Shown one piece after another: positions 45,294 to 54,161 of a stretch of 64,000 nucleotides of DNA (position 1 is its first letter; every line of letters begins with the position of its first letter). This DNA comes from Zhihengliuella alba (GTDB lineage: Bacteria > Actinomycetota > Actinomycetes > Actinomycetales > Micrococcaceae). The notes under the pieces are model-generated. The model worked only from the letters and a program-made list of their open reading frames with translations. It was not told the DNA's origin and did not search any database. A program made the position numbers and the translations under genes. Location: contig NZ_BAABCJ010000001.1 in assembly GCF_039538765.1 (NCBI RefSeq), forward strand, positions 1,204,440 through 1,268,439, given 5' to 3'.

Positions 45294-45368
45294 TGGATCT
45301 TACTGGACTCGAACCAGCGACCTTTCGCGTGTGAGGCGAACGCTCTAACCAACTGAGCTAAAGATCCG
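45294..45368 (-). tRNA. tRNA-Val (anticodon CAC)
   Basis: 75 nt. Acceptor GGATCTT pairs with AAGATCC, discriminator A. Anticodon stem TTCGC/GCGAA encloses loop CTCACAC with anticodon CAC. T-loop GGTTCGAGTCC present. CCA not encoded. Confidence 0.97.
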
Positions 45369-45472
45369 GGGATGCGTGCCTGCGTGCAGGCACCGGACTA
45401 TCTTAACGGCACCGCGGCCCCGCCGCCAAATCGGTCCGGGCCGGCGGGTGGCACGCTCCCCCAGGGGCCGGT

Positions 45473-45500
45473 CAGTCGCTCAGTCGCTCAGTCGCTCAGC
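45473..45500. repeat. 8-bp tandem repeat at the 3' end of the asparagine-synthase-like gene
   Basis: Three exact copies of CAGTCGCT (45473-45496) plus a partial copy. The stop codon of the gene (45488-45490) lies inside the array. Confidence 0.8.
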
Positions 45501-47335
45501 GTCCTCCATCCGCCCTCGAGCCACAGGTCCGCCAGCAGGACCCTCCACAGCCGCAGCCGCATGCTGCGCGCGGGCGGCAGATCCGGGTAGGGGGCCATGG
45601 CCTCGGCGATGGGCTTCTCGATCAGTCTCCGCACGACGTCCCGGGTCTCGTCCCCGAGCAGCGGCTCGAGGACGGCGTACCGGGGGCTGGCGAGGAGATA
45701 CCGTGCGACCGAGCGGAACGGGTCGCCCGCGTACTCCTGGAACGCGGGACGGTCCACGGCCGCGGGGCGGACCACCGTGCCGGTGTAGGGCGGCGCCACG
45801 GCCATCCGCTCCTCGTAGTGCGGCCCGGAGACGCCCTCCATGGGCTGCGTCAGCTCGAACCGGAAGCGGCCGTCCGCGGGCGTCGGCACCCGGACCGCCT
45901 CCGGCCAGATGCGCTCCACGGCGAGGAACGCCGCGATGTTGCGCATCCGGTTCAGCGCCGGCAGGACGTCGGCCACCGCGGCGACCTGGGAGTCCAGGAA
46001 CGGGTACATCAGCTGGCTGATGCGGTCCACCTGGATGTTGTGCGGCTGCAGGTAGCGGCTGGAGCGGATGTCCCGGGCGTACATGTAGAGGTACTCCAGG
46101 TTGCTCGTCCCGTGGACGCTGGCCATCCAGGCCGCCACGGTGTCCCGGGTCTGCGCGTTCAGCTCCGGGTTGAGCATGCGCGCGTCGACGCCGAAGAGCT
46201 TGGCGCGGACCTCGTCCAGCGTGTTCCGCCCGGATTTGTCGAGCACGCCCTTGAAGAGGGGCCACTGGCCGGCCGCGAGCATCTCGCGGTCGTGCATCGG
46301 CGCTGCCGCCGCGTAGGGGGCGGTCAGCGCCTCCGACGGCAGGAAGCCCTGCGACTCGAAGATGGAGCGGCGCATGGACTCGATGAAGCCCTCGTCGTCG
46401 GTCAGCTCCGGGTAGACCACCTGGTGCGGGACGCCGGCGCGCTGGGCGAGGATCGCCGCGACGGCGGCATCCGGCGAGGTCTGCCCGCCCTGGGTGACCG
46501 TGGAGATCTCCAGGACCGGGTGCTCGCGGAGCAGCCCGAGGATGATGCGGCTGTCCAGCCCGCCGCTCAGTCGCAGCTGGACGGTGTCCGAGTAGCGGCG
46601 GTCGACGCAGCGGCGGGTCGCGGCCCGGAACGCCTCGGCGAGCTCGGCGGCTCCGGTGTGGCGCTCGTTCTCCTGCTCCACCAGCTCGACCCGGTCCGCC
46701 ACGGGTGCGGGGCCGAGGCCGATCCGGCCGTCCACCACGGCGAGCGTGCTGCGCGGCTCGAGGGTCGTGACGCCCTTGAAGGGCGTGGCGCCGCTGATCG
46801 AGAAGCCGAAGTTCAGGTACTCGGGCAGGTACCGCTCGGTGTCGAGCTGGACGCGGGACAGGTCGCCGTCGTTCATCGCCAGGGCGATGAGCAGCGGGCG
46901 ATTGGACACGTACGTGTAGTCGGCGTCCTGCGCGTAGTGGACGGCCTCGACGGTCGGCACCGTGTTCCACGCGAAGAGCCGCTCGGTGCTCTTGTCGCCG
47001 ATCATGGCCATGTAGGTGCCCCAGACGGGCTCGGAGTAGCGCAGCTGGCCGGCGCCCGAGGACATCGCCCGCCACAGTGGGGTCGCCGTCCGCGGCGAGG
47101 AGCTCGCGGCCCAGCGGCCCTTGAGCGTGTAGAAGACGTCGGTCTCGCCGTCGGCGGTCCACTGGGCGACGGCGCCGCCGTTGATGCTGAGGTCCGGCCG
47201 GACGGTCGGCTCCGCCCGGTAGCGCGGGCCGAGCCGCGGCCGGGCCGCGTCGGCCACGGAGGCGAGCAGGGGTTCGAGCGGGCGGTGGGAAGGTGCTTCC
47301 GGGCCGCGCGGGATGACGGCGAGTGTGAGGGCCAT
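45488..47335 (-). CDS. Asparagine synthase-related protein
   Basis: 615 residues. The C-terminal part is a class B asparagine-synthetase ATP-pyrophosphatase domain with the PP-loop SGGLDS at 257-262 (QLRLSGGLDSRIILGLL). The N-terminal ~230 residues could be a degenerate glutaminase fold, but the catalytic Cys2 of AsnB is missing (the protein starts MALTLAVIPRG). It may therefore use another amine or act as an amide ligase, as in relatives from secondary-metabolite, lasso-peptide or exopolysaccharide clusters. No such cluster is adjacent. The ATG has a TAGATT box 7 bases upstream and no Shine-Dalgarno, suggesting leaderless mRNA. Confidence 0.8.
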   Translation of the reverse strand: MALTLAVIPRGPEAPSHRPLEPLLASVADAARPRLGPRYRAEPTVRPDLSINGGAVAQWTADGETDVFYTLKGRWAASSSPRTATPLWRAMSSGAGQLRYSEPVWGTYMAMIGDKSTERLFAWNTVPTVEAVHYAQDADYTYVSNRPLLIALAMNDGDLSRVQLDTERYLPEYLNFGFSISGATPFKGVTTLEPRSTLAVVDGRIGLGPAPVADRVELVEQENERHTGAAELAEAFRAATRRCVDRRYSDTVQLRLSGGLDSRIILGLLREHPVLEISTVTQGGQTSPDAAVAAILAQRAGVPHQVVYPELTDDEGFIESMRRSIFESQGFLPSEALTAPYAAAAPMHDREMLAAGQWPLFKGVLDKSGRNTLDEVRAKLFGVDARMLNPELNAQTRDTVAAWMASVHGTSNLEYLYMYARDIRSSRYLQPHNIQVDRISQLMYPFLDSQVAAVADVLPALNRMRNIAAFLAVERIWPEAVRVPTPADGRFRFELTQPMEGVSGPHYEERMAVAPPYTGTVVRPAAVDRPAFQEYAGDPFRSVARYLLASPRYAVLEPLLGDETRDVVRRLIEKPIAEAMAPYPDLPPARSMRLRLWRVLLADLWLEGGWRTLSD

Positions 47336-47342
47336 GCTGCAC

Positions 47343-47348
47343 AATCTA
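47343..47348 (-). promoter_or_regulatory. Candidate -10 box of leaderless asparagine-synthase-like gene
   Basis: TAGATT ends 7 bases before the ATG. No -35 consensus was seen. Confidence 0.4.
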
Positions 47349-47560
47349 CTGAGCGGCGCGGCCGCCAGCCAGCAGGCCGCGGTGCCCGGGCGGCGTGGCG
47401 CGCCCGCCGCCTCGTCCCCGCCGGCCGGGTGCCGGGGCGCCGGAGAACTCCCCGCCGATTCCCAGCTCAGCGCTAGAACCCCACCTGTTCGTCGGCGTAC
47501 GCTCGGTCACAGGTCACGCCCACGTGTTCTGCCACGAGTCGATTCGGAGGGGAGCCCGCC

Positions 47561-49216
47561 ATGACAACACCCGACGCGTCCACACCCGAGAGCACCTCGC
47601 TCTGGCTGTCGCGGGCGACCGCGGCGCACGGGGCGCGCAGCTCCACCGGCCCCGACCCGGTTCACCCCGAGCCGTTCGAACCGGATGCGGAGTACGACGC
47701 CGTGGTGGTCGGGGCCGGGATCACCGGCCTGACGACGGCGCTGCTGCTCGCCCGCTCGGGCGTCACCGTGGCGGTCCTCGAGGCCCGGCACGTCGGTGCC
47801 GTCACCACCGGGCACACCACCGGCAAGGTCAGCCTGCTGCAGGGCACCACCCTGTCCGGCCTGCAGCGGAAGACCAGCGCCGAGGTCGTGCAGGCGTACG
47901 TCGACGCGAACCGGGAGGGCCAGGCGTGGCTGACCCGCTACCTGGACGAGCACGAGGTCCCCTACCAGCGGCGCCCCGCCTACACGTACGCGACCACCCC
48001 GTCCGGGCTCGAGTCGCTGGAACCCGAGCTCCACGCCGCGCGCGACGCCGGCCTCGACGTCCACTTCACCGAGAACGTGGGGCTGCCCTTCGCGACCGCC
48101 GGTGCACTCCGCCTGGACGGCCAGGCGCAGATCGACCCGCTGCCGGTCCTGGTGGCGCTGGCCGCGGACCTGCGGGCGCACGGCGGCGTCCTGATCGAGG
48201 GGGTGCGGGTGCGCGACGTCGACGCCCCGCGGGCCGCCGGCGAGCGCGTGACGCTGACGACGTCGCTGGGCCGGGTCCTCGCGGACCAGGTGGTCCTCGC
48301 GACGGGCACGCCGATCCTCAACCGGGGGCTGGACTTCGCCCGGCTGGAACCCCACCGCTCCCACGCGGCCGCGTACCGGCTGCCGGGCTCCGCACGGCCG
48401 CCGCAGGGAATGTACCTCTCGGTGGACCAGCCGAGCCGCACGCTGCGCACCGCACCGGATCCGCACGGCGGCGACGTCCTGGTGGTCGGCGGCAACGGCT
48501 ACCCCGTCGGCCGCAGCGCCTCCCCCGCCGCCCTCGCGGACGAACTCCACGACTGGACGCGCCAGCAGTTCGCGGGGGCGGAGCGCACCCACCGCTGGTC
48601 CGCGCAGGACTACCGGGCCACGGGCCTGGCCCCGATCGTGGGCGCGCTGCCTGGCAGCGGCCGGCGCATCCACGTGGCGACCGGCTTCAACAAGTGGGGC
48701 CTGACCAACGGCGTCGCCGCCGCGCTGTCGCTCTCCTCGCACATCCTGGGCGGGCGGACCGACTGGGCCGAGACCCTGTACGACCATGCGCCCACGCTCG
48801 GCGGCATCGCCGACGCGCTGAGGATCAACGCCAAGGTCGCCGCGCACCTGGCCTCCGGATGGGTCTCCGCCGAGACGTCCCGGTCCGAGGAGAACCGCAC
48901 CGAGGGTGCCGCCGCGCGTCCGGTCGATCCAGCGGAGGCCCCGGCGGACCGCTCCCCGGCGTCCCGCGCCCCGGGGGCCGGCGGTCTGCCTCCGGAGGGG
49001 CAGGGCGTGGTGCACCGCCAGGGCATGGCGCCGGTGGCGGTCGCCAAGATCGGGGGCCGGGTCTGCCGGGTCTCGGCCGTGTGCACCCACCTGGGCGGCG
49101 TCCTCGACTGGAACGACGCCGAGCGCACCTGGGACTGCCCGTTGCACGGCTCGCGCTTCACGCCGGACGGCGAGGTGCTCGAGGGTCCGGCGACGCGGGA
49201 CCTGCCCTCCCGCTGA
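47561..49216 (+). CDS. FAD-dependent oxidoreductase with C-terminal Rieske domain
   Basis: 551 residues. An N-terminal DAO-type FAD domain (YDAVVVGAGITGLTTALLLA at about 45-64) covers most of the protein. The last ~95 residues form a Rieske [2Fe-2S] domain with CTHLGG and CPLHGSRF ligands. The family is widespread and its substrate is not well defined. An Ala/Pro-rich linker joins the domains (about 442-475). ATG with GGAGGGGAG upstream. Confidence 0.92.
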   Translation: MTTPDASTPESTSLWLSRATAAHGARSSTGPDPVHPEPFEPDAEYDAVVVGAGITGLTTALLLARSGVTVAVLEARHVGAVTTGHTTGKVSLLQGTTLSGLQRKTSAEVVQAYVDANREGQAWLTRYLDEHEVPYQRRPAYTYATTPSGLESLEPELHAARDAGLDVHFTENVGLPFATAGALRLDGQAQIDPLPVLVALAADLRAHGGVLIEGVRVRDVDAPRAAGERVTLTTSLGRVLADQVVLATGTPILNRGLDFARLEPHRSHAAAYRLPGSARPPQGMYLSVDQPSRTLRTAPDPHGGDVLVVGGNGYPVGRSASPAALADELHDWTRQQFAGAERTHRWSAQDYRATGLAPIVGALPGSGRRIHVATGFNKWGLTNGVAAALSLSSHILGGRTDWAETLYDHAPTLGGIADALRINAKVAAHLASGWVSAETSRSEENRTEGAAARPVDPAEAPADRSPASRAPGAGGLPPEGQGVVHRQGMAPVAVAKIGGRVCRVSAVCTHLGGVLDWNDAERTWDCPLHGSRFTPDGEVLEGPATRDLPSR

Positions 49217-49227
49217 CTCCGCGGACG

Positions 49228-49268
49228 CGAAGGGCCGCCGCCTCCGGAACGGAGACGGCGGCCCTTCG
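49228..49268. terminator. Terminator after Rieske-FAD oxidoreductase
   Basis: Hairpin CGAAGGGCCGCCG/CGGCGGCCCTTCG, between that gene and the minus-strand tRNA-Thr. Confidence 0.85.
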
Positions 49269-49281
49269 TGCTTCAGTCGCG

Positions 49282-49355
49282 AGCCCCCTGCCGGATTCGA
49301 ACCGGCGACCCTCTGTTTACAAGACAGATGCTCTGGCCAGCTGAGCTAAGGGGGC
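49282..49355 (-). tRNA. tRNA-Thr (anticodon TGT)
   Basis: 74 nt. Acceptor GCCCCCT pairs with AGGGGGC, discriminator T. Anticodon stem TCTGT/ACAGA encloses CTTGTAA with anticodon TGT. T-loop GGTTCGAATCC present. Confidence 0.97.
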
Positions 49356-49407
49356 GGGATGGGTGCCGCGCCGCGAGCGGCGGGCAGCCCGTCCAGATTA
49401 ACCCACG

Positions 49408-49443
49408 GGGTACGACGGCGGCGAATCACCGCCGTCGTACCCC
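49408..49443 (-). terminator. Terminator downstream of DsbA-like gene
   Basis: Hairpin GGGTACGACGGCGG/CCGCCGTCGTACCC, 45 bases after the DsbA-like stop codon. Confidence 0.8.
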
Positions 49444-49487
49444 TGCGTCACGCTGCCGCTACGCGGCGGCGGGCTGAGGGCCGGGTG

Positions 49488-50366
49488 TCAGCCGAGGCGC
49501 TCGCCGACCCACGCGGCGAAGTCGGGCTGGCCCTGCATGTCCCACTCCTCGCCGTCGAGCCACACGCTCGGGGTGCCCGGGATGGCGTCGGCGACGGCCG
49601 CCTCGTGCGTGGCCTGGGCGAACGGGCGGTACGTGCCGGAGTCGATGCAGTCCTCCAGGCCCTCGGCCCCGTTCTCGGCGGCCAGCGCGGCCAGGCCGGC
49701 GTTGTCCAGCTCCTCCTCCTGCTGCGCCATGAGCGCGGAGGCGAAGTCCATGTAGGCCGTCGGCGCCTGATCGGCGACGCAGGCCAGGGCGTTGGCACCG
49801 CGCGAGGAGTAGTTCGTCGAGGAGTTGCCGTCCAGGAACGCGACGTTGCGGTACTCGAGCACGATGTCGCCGCTGGCGACCCACTCCTCGAGCTGGTCGC
49901 CGTACTGGCCCTCGAACTGCGCGCAGTGCGGGCAGTTCACGTCCACGTAGACGACCATCTCGGCGGGGCCGCTCTCGGCGGGCTCCTCACCGGCGACGCC
50001 GCGCGGTTCCGGGGCCGCCCCCTGCGGGAGCGGCTCCCCGATGTCATCGAGGCTGATGGTGCGCTCGCCGGTCAGCTCGGGGTCCACGGTGACCCCGCCC
50101 TCGCCGTCGGAGACCAGGACGATGCCGCCGTGCTCGTTGCCGCCCTGCGGGATCGGCCCCGACTCGGGGATCTCGGCGTTGCGGTTCTGGACGACGATCA
50201 TGATCACGAGGGCCACGATGACCACCATGGCGCCCACGACGCCGAGCTTGACCAGCAGCGATTTGCGCTTGGCCTTGGCCTGCTCCTCCCCGTGGAGCCG
50301 GCGCGCCGCCTCGCGGGCGGACGAGCTCCGCTCGGCCTTGCTCGGTCGTTTCGGGGACTCAGCCAT
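49488..50366 (-). CDS. Membrane-anchored DsbA-like thiol oxidoreductase
   Basis: 292 residues. A basic cytoplasmic N-terminus and one TM helix (VVGAMVVIVALVIMIVV, ~43-60) precede an extracytoplasmic thioredoxin-like domain with the active-site CPHC in VYVDVNCPHCAQFEGQYG and the cis-Pro region AIPGTPSVWLDG. It likely forms or isomerises disulphides in exported proteins. ATG with AAGGA upstream. Divergent from otsA. Confidence 0.92.
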   Translation of the reverse strand: MAESPKRPSKAERSSSAREAARRLHGEEQAKAKRKSLLVKLGVVGAMVVIVALVIMIVVQNRNAEIPESGPIPQGGNEHGGIVLVSDGEGGVTVDPELTGERTISLDDIGEPLPQGAAPEPRGVAGEEPAESGPAEMVVYVDVNCPHCAQFEGQYGDQLEEWVASGDIVLEYRNVAFLDGNSSTNYSSRGANALACVADQAPTAYMDFASALMAQQEEELDNAGLAALAAENGAEGLEDCIDSGTYRPFAQATHEAAVADAIPGTPSVWLDGEEWDMQGQPDFAAWVGERLG

Positions 50367-50478
50367 GCTGGGAACATCCTTATCTGTCGGCTGAAGGTTC
50401 GTGTGCTCCCGCCATATTAGTGGACGCTATAGGCTCGGGCATGACGGTGCTCTATCCAACCTAGTCGAGGAGAAACGC

Positions 50479-52014
50479 ATGTCCGCTTCCGCCCAGGACC
50501 AGAACCCCGAGCAGTTCGACTTCGTCGTCGTCGCCAACCGTCTCCCGGTGGACCGGGTCGTGAACGACGACGGCGAGGCCTCGTGGAAGCGCTCGCCCGG
50601 CGGCCTGGTCACCGCGCTCGCGCCGGTCATGACCGCGGCCGACGGCGCCTGGGTGGGCTGGCACGGCGCCCCGGACGAGACCGTCGAGCCCTTCGAGCAC
50701 GACGGCATCCAGATCGTCCCGGTCGAGCTCTCCGAGCGGGAGGTCAACCACTACTACGAGGGCTTCTCCAACTCGACGCTGTGGCCGCTGTACCACGATG
50801 TGATCGTCACCCCCGAGTACCACCGCGCGTGGTGGGACAGCTACCGGCGCGTCAACCAGCGCTTCGCGGACGCCACGGCGGCCGTCGCCGCCGAGGGCGC
50901 CACGGTGTGGGTGCAGGACTACCAGCTGCAGCTGGTCCCGAAGATGCTGCGGGCGGCCCGGCCGGACCTGCGCATCGGCTTCTTCAACCACATCCCCTTC
51001 CCGCCGGTCGAGATCTTCGCCCAGCTGCCCTGGCGCCACCGCGTGCTCGAGGGGCTGCTCGGCGCCGACCTGATCGGCTTCCAGCGCGCCTCGGACGCCT
51101 CCAACTTCATGGGCGCGGTCCGCCGGATCCTCGGCTTCACCATCCGCGGCCAGCAGGTCCACGTGCAGGACGAGGAGGGCAAGCTCACCCACATCTCGCG
51201 CGCCGAGGCCCATCCGATCTCGATCGACGCGCAGGCCGTCGCGAAGATGGCGAACGACCCGAAGGTCCAGGCCCGCGCCAAGGAGATCCGGCGCGGCCTG
51301 GGCAACCCGGACGTGGTGCTGCTCGGCGTGGACCGGCTGGACTACACCAAGGGCATCGGCCACCGGCTCAAGGCGTTCGACGAGCTGCTCGAGGACGGCC
51401 GGCTGGAGGTCGGCGGTGCGGCGCTGGTGCAGGTGGCGAGCCCGAGCCGCGAACGGGTGGAGAAGTACAAGGAGCTCAGGGACGAGATCGAGCTGACGGT
51501 GGGCCGCATCAACGGCCAGCACGACACCATGAGCCACACCGCCGTCCGGTACCTGCACCACTCCTACCCGTTCGAGGAGATGGTGGCGCTCTACCTGGCC
51601 TCCGACGTCATGCTGATCACCGCCCTGCGCGATGGCATGAACCTGGTCGCCAAGGAGTTCGTCGCCGCGCACGTGGACAGCCGGGGGGCCCTGATCCTCT
51701 CCGAGTTCGCCGGGGCCGCCGACCAGCTCAAGCACGCCCTGCTGGTCAACCCGCACGACATCGACGCGCTCAAGGAGCGCATCATCGAGGCGGTCCGGAT
51801 GCCGACGACCGAGGCGCAGCGCCGGATGCGCATCATGCGCCGGCAGATCTCCACCAACGACGTCAACCGCTGGTCCCGCCGCTTCCTCAAGTCGCTCTCC
51901 GCGGACCCGGCGGAATCCGCGCACCGGACCGAGAACCGGACCACGGGCGCCGGTGACCGCGACCAGGAACCGGACAGCGCGCCCGAGCCGGACAGCGTCC
52001 ACCAGGAGCACTGA
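50479..52014 (+). CDS. otsA: Trehalose-6-phosphate synthase
   Basis: 511 residues, GT20 family. It joins UDP-glucose (or a related NDP-glucose) to glucose-6-phosphate. Seen: VVANRLPVDRVV, SPGGLVTALAPVM, VWVQDYQLQLVPKMLR, GFFNHIPFPPVEIF, LGVDRLDYTKGIGHRL and the C-terminal LRDGMNLVAKEFVAA. The ATG at 50479 with GAGGAGA upstream is chosen over an upstream ATG without a site. otsB follows after one base. Confidence 0.96.
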   Translation: MSASAQDQNPEQFDFVVVANRLPVDRVVNDDGEASWKRSPGGLVTALAPVMTAADGAWVGWHGAPDETVEPFEHDGIQIVPVELSEREVNHYYEGFSNSTLWPLYHDVIVTPEYHRAWWDSYRRVNQRFADATAAVAAEGATVWVQDYQLQLVPKMLRAARPDLRIGFFNHIPFPPVEIFAQLPWRHRVLEGLLGADLIGFQRASDASNFMGAVRRILGFTIRGQQVHVQDEEGKLTHISRAEAHPISIDAQAVAKMANDPKVQARAKEIRRGLGNPDVVLLGVDRLDYTKGIGHRLKAFDELLEDGRLEVGGAALVQVASPSRERVEKYKELRDEIELTVGRINGQHDTMSHTAVRYLHHSYPFEEMVALYLASDVMLITALRDGMNLVAKEFVAAHVDSRGALILSEFAGAADQLKHALLVNPHDIDALKERIIEAVRMPTTEAQRRMRIMRRQISTNDVNRWSRRFLKSLSADPAESAHRTENRTTGAGDRDQEPDSAPEPDSVHQEH

Positions 52015-52015
52015 C

Positions 52016-52855
52016 ATGCCGATCCCCGCCGAACTCGAGACCGCCGTCGCGGCCCTCGCCGACGTGCCGCACCTGCTCGTGGCGCTGGACTTCGACGGAA
52101 CCCTGGCGCCGTTCGTCCCGCGCCCGGAGGACGCCCGGCCCCTCCCCGGCTCGGCTGCGGCCCTCGCGGCCCTCGCCCGCGGATCCGACGGCGCCTCGGC
52201 GGACGACGTGGCGGACGATGCGGCGGGCGCTGCGACGGGGAGCGCGGCCCGGCCCCGCCGGACGACGACGGCGCTGCTCTCCGGCCGTCACCTCTCCAGC
52301 CTGCGGGCCACGGCCACGCCGCCGGAGGCCACATGGCTGGTCGGCAGCCACGGGGCGGAGCGCTACAGTCCGGCCGCCGGGGAGGAACCGCTCACCCTGA
52401 CCGAGGAGCAGGCCGCCGAGCTGGACCGCACCACGGGGGCGCTGCGTTCCGTGGCGGAGCGGTTCCCCGGCGCCCGGCTGGAGCACAAGCCCTCGGGCGT
52501 GGTCCTGCACGTCCGGCAGTGCTCGGAGGAGGACGGCGCGGCCGCTCTGGAGGCCGGGCGCACGGCGCTCGTCGGCCTCGACGTGAAGGTGACGGAGGGC
52601 AAGGCGGTCCTGGAGGCCGCCGTCGTCCGGGTGGACAAGGGCCTGGGCCTGGCCTGGCTGCGCGAGGGGACCGGCGCCGACGCGACCGTGTTCGTGGGCG
52701 ACGACGTGACGGACGAGCACGGGTTCGCGGTGCTCGCCGCGGGCGACGTCGGCGTCAAGGTCGGCGAGGGCGCCACGGCCGCCGGGTACCGGCTGGAGTC
52801 GCTCGATGACGTGACGGAGTTTCTGGAACTGCTGCGGAGTATGCGAGACTTGTGA
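52016..52855 (+). CDS. otsB: Trehalose-6-phosphate phosphatase
   Basis: 279 residues, a HAD phosphatase completing trehalose synthesis. The nucleophile motif is DFDGTLAPF (Asp25/Asp27). The cap domain and FVGDDVTDEHGF complete the site. Between motif I and the cap there is a low-complexity Ala/Asp insertion (about residues 57-78). The ATG lies one base after the otsA stop, with AGGAG inside the otsA end, so the pair is tightly coupled. Confidence 0.95.
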   Translation: MPIPAELETAVAALADVPHLLVALDFDGTLAPFVPRPEDARPLPGSAAALAALARGSDGASADDVADDAAGAATGSAARPRRTTTALLSGRHLSSLRATATPPEATWLVGSHGAERYSPAAGEEPLTLTEEQAAELDRTTGALRSVAERFPGARLEHKPSGVVLHVRQCSEEDGAAALEAGRTALVGLDVKVTEGKAVLEAAVVRVDKGLGLAWLREGTGADATVFVGDDVTDEHGFAVLAAGDVGVKVGEGATAAGYRLESLDDVTEFLELLRSMRDL

Positions 52856-52923
52856 CTACCCTCACACGAGGGCCCATTCACAACGGATCGTCCGGCACGT
52901 ACCTGCCGGTGAAGGGATACACC

Positions 52924-53937
52924 ATGGCTACGGTCACTTTCGACAACACCACCCGTCTCTACCCGGGCAGCACCACGCCCGCAGTGGACTCGCTGAACCT
53001 GGAGATCGCCGACGGCGAGTTCCTCGTCCTCGTCGGCCCCTCGGGCTGCGGCAAGTCCACCACGCTGCGCATGCTCGCCGGCCTGGAGGACGTCAACGCG
53101 GGCCGCATCCTCATCGGGGACCGCGACGTCACGGACGTCGCGCCCAAGGACCGGGACATCGCCATGGTGTTCCAGAACTACGCGCTCTACCCGCACATGT
53201 CGGTCGCCGACAACATGGGCTTCGCCCTGAAGATCGCCGGCGTGGACAAGGACGAGCGCCGCAAGCGCATCGAGGAGGCCGCCCGCCTGCTCGACCTCAC
53301 GGACTACCTGGACCGCAAGCCGAAGGCCCTCTCCGGCGGCCAGCGCCAGCGCGTCGCCATGGGCCGCGCGATCGTCCGCTCGCCGCAGGTCTTCCTCATG
53401 GACGAGCCGCTGTCCAACCTGGACGCCAAGCTGCGTGTCCAGACGCGCACGCAGATCGCGTCCCTGACGCGCCGTCTCGGCGTCACCACGGTCTACGTCA
53501 CGCACGACCAGGTGGAGGCCATGACCATGGGCGACCGCGTCGCCGTGCTCAAGGACGGCCTGCTGCAGCAGGTGGACACCCCCCGCAACCTGTACGACCG
53601 CCCGGCCAACGTCTTCGTCGCCGGCTTCATCGGCTCCCCGGCCATGAACCTCGTGGACGAGGGCACGCAGACGGTCGGCGTCCGCCCGGAGGACCTGAAG
53701 CTCGTGAGCGACTCGAGCGTCGGCGAGCACACCTGGGACGTCGTCGTGGACGTCGTCGAGGAGCTCGGCTCGGACGCCTTCGCCTACGGCCGCACGCAGA
53801 TTTCCGGCAAGGAGCACCAGTTCGTGGTCCGTCTCGACGGCCGCGCGCAGGTCAGCATGGGCGAGACGCTGAAGGTCCATGCCCCGGAGGAGCGCCTGCA
53901 CCGCTTCGACAACGCCTCCGGCAAGCGCATCGACTAG
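52924..53937 (+). CDS. msiK: Shared sugar-importer ATPase (MsiK/UgpC type), short form
   Basis: 337 residues. ATPase domain: Walker A GPSGCGKST at 38-46, Q-loop MVFQNYALYPHM, signature LSGGQRQR, Walker B VFLMDEPLSNLDAKLR. MsiK energises several carbohydrate importers at once. The C-terminal TOBE/OB domain is short: after VAGFIGSPAMNLVDEG the chain goes almost directly to TVGVRPEDLKLV. That is roughly 30-35 residues fewer than in typical ~370-residue MsiK proteins. The region could be a true shortening rather than an error, since the frame is intact. ATG with AAGGGAT upstream, 68 bases after otsB. It is the only stand-alone sugar ATPase here, while both importers nearby lack one. Confidence 0.92.
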   Translation: MATVTFDNTTRLYPGSTTPAVDSLNLEIADGEFLVLVGPSGCGKSTTLRMLAGLEDVNAGRILIGDRDVTDVAPKDRDIAMVFQNYALYPHMSVADNMGFALKIAGVDKDERRKRIEEAARLLDLTDYLDRKPKALSGGQRQRVAMGRAIVRSPQVFLMDEPLSNLDAKLRVQTRTQIASLTRRLGVTTVYVTHDQVEAMTMGDRVAVLKDGLLQQVDTPRNLYDRPANVFVAGFIGSPAMNLVDEGTQTVGVRPEDLKLVSDSSVGEHTWDVVVDVVEELGSDAFAYGRTQISGKEHQFVVRLDGRAQVSMGETLKVHAPEERLHRFDNASGKRID

Positions 53938-53964
53938 TCGCCGCGCCGCTCCGCGGCTCCGCAC

Positions 53965-54003
53965 GGCTCGGGCCGGCCACCGTCACGGTGGCCGGCCCGA
54001 GCC
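53965..54003. terminator. Terminator after msiK
   Basis: Perfect 18-bp stem (GGCTCGGGCCGGCCACCG and its complement) with a 3-base loop. Confidence 0.9.
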
Positions 54004-54075
54004 GTTCCATACCCGATGGGTTCTGTACCCGATGACGAGCACGTTGGCGTCTGCGACCGTGTTCGGCGCCTGTTG

Positions 54076-54150
54076 CCGCGCGCCGAGTAGCCGCGCGCCG
54101 AGTAGCCGCGCGCCGAGTAGCCGCGCGCCGAGTAGCCGCGCGCCGAGTTG
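54076..54150. repeat. 15-bp tandem repeat, five copies
   Basis: Unit CCGCGCGCCGAGTAG at 54076, 54091, 54106 and 54121 (identical), and at 54136 with one change. A degenerate unit follows at 54151. It lies directly after the GH13 stop codon and before the msiK terminator. The period keeps one reading frame open on the minus strand (ARLLG repeats), but no gene is supported. Confidence 0.9.
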
Positions 54151-54161
54151 CCGAGCGCCGG

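Noticed and set aside
53938..54161. A read-through extension of the GH13 protein into the ARLLG repeat frame
   Set aside because: The GH13 frame ends at 54162 with a family-typical C-terminus. The repeat frame belongs to a different reading frame without a start or homology.
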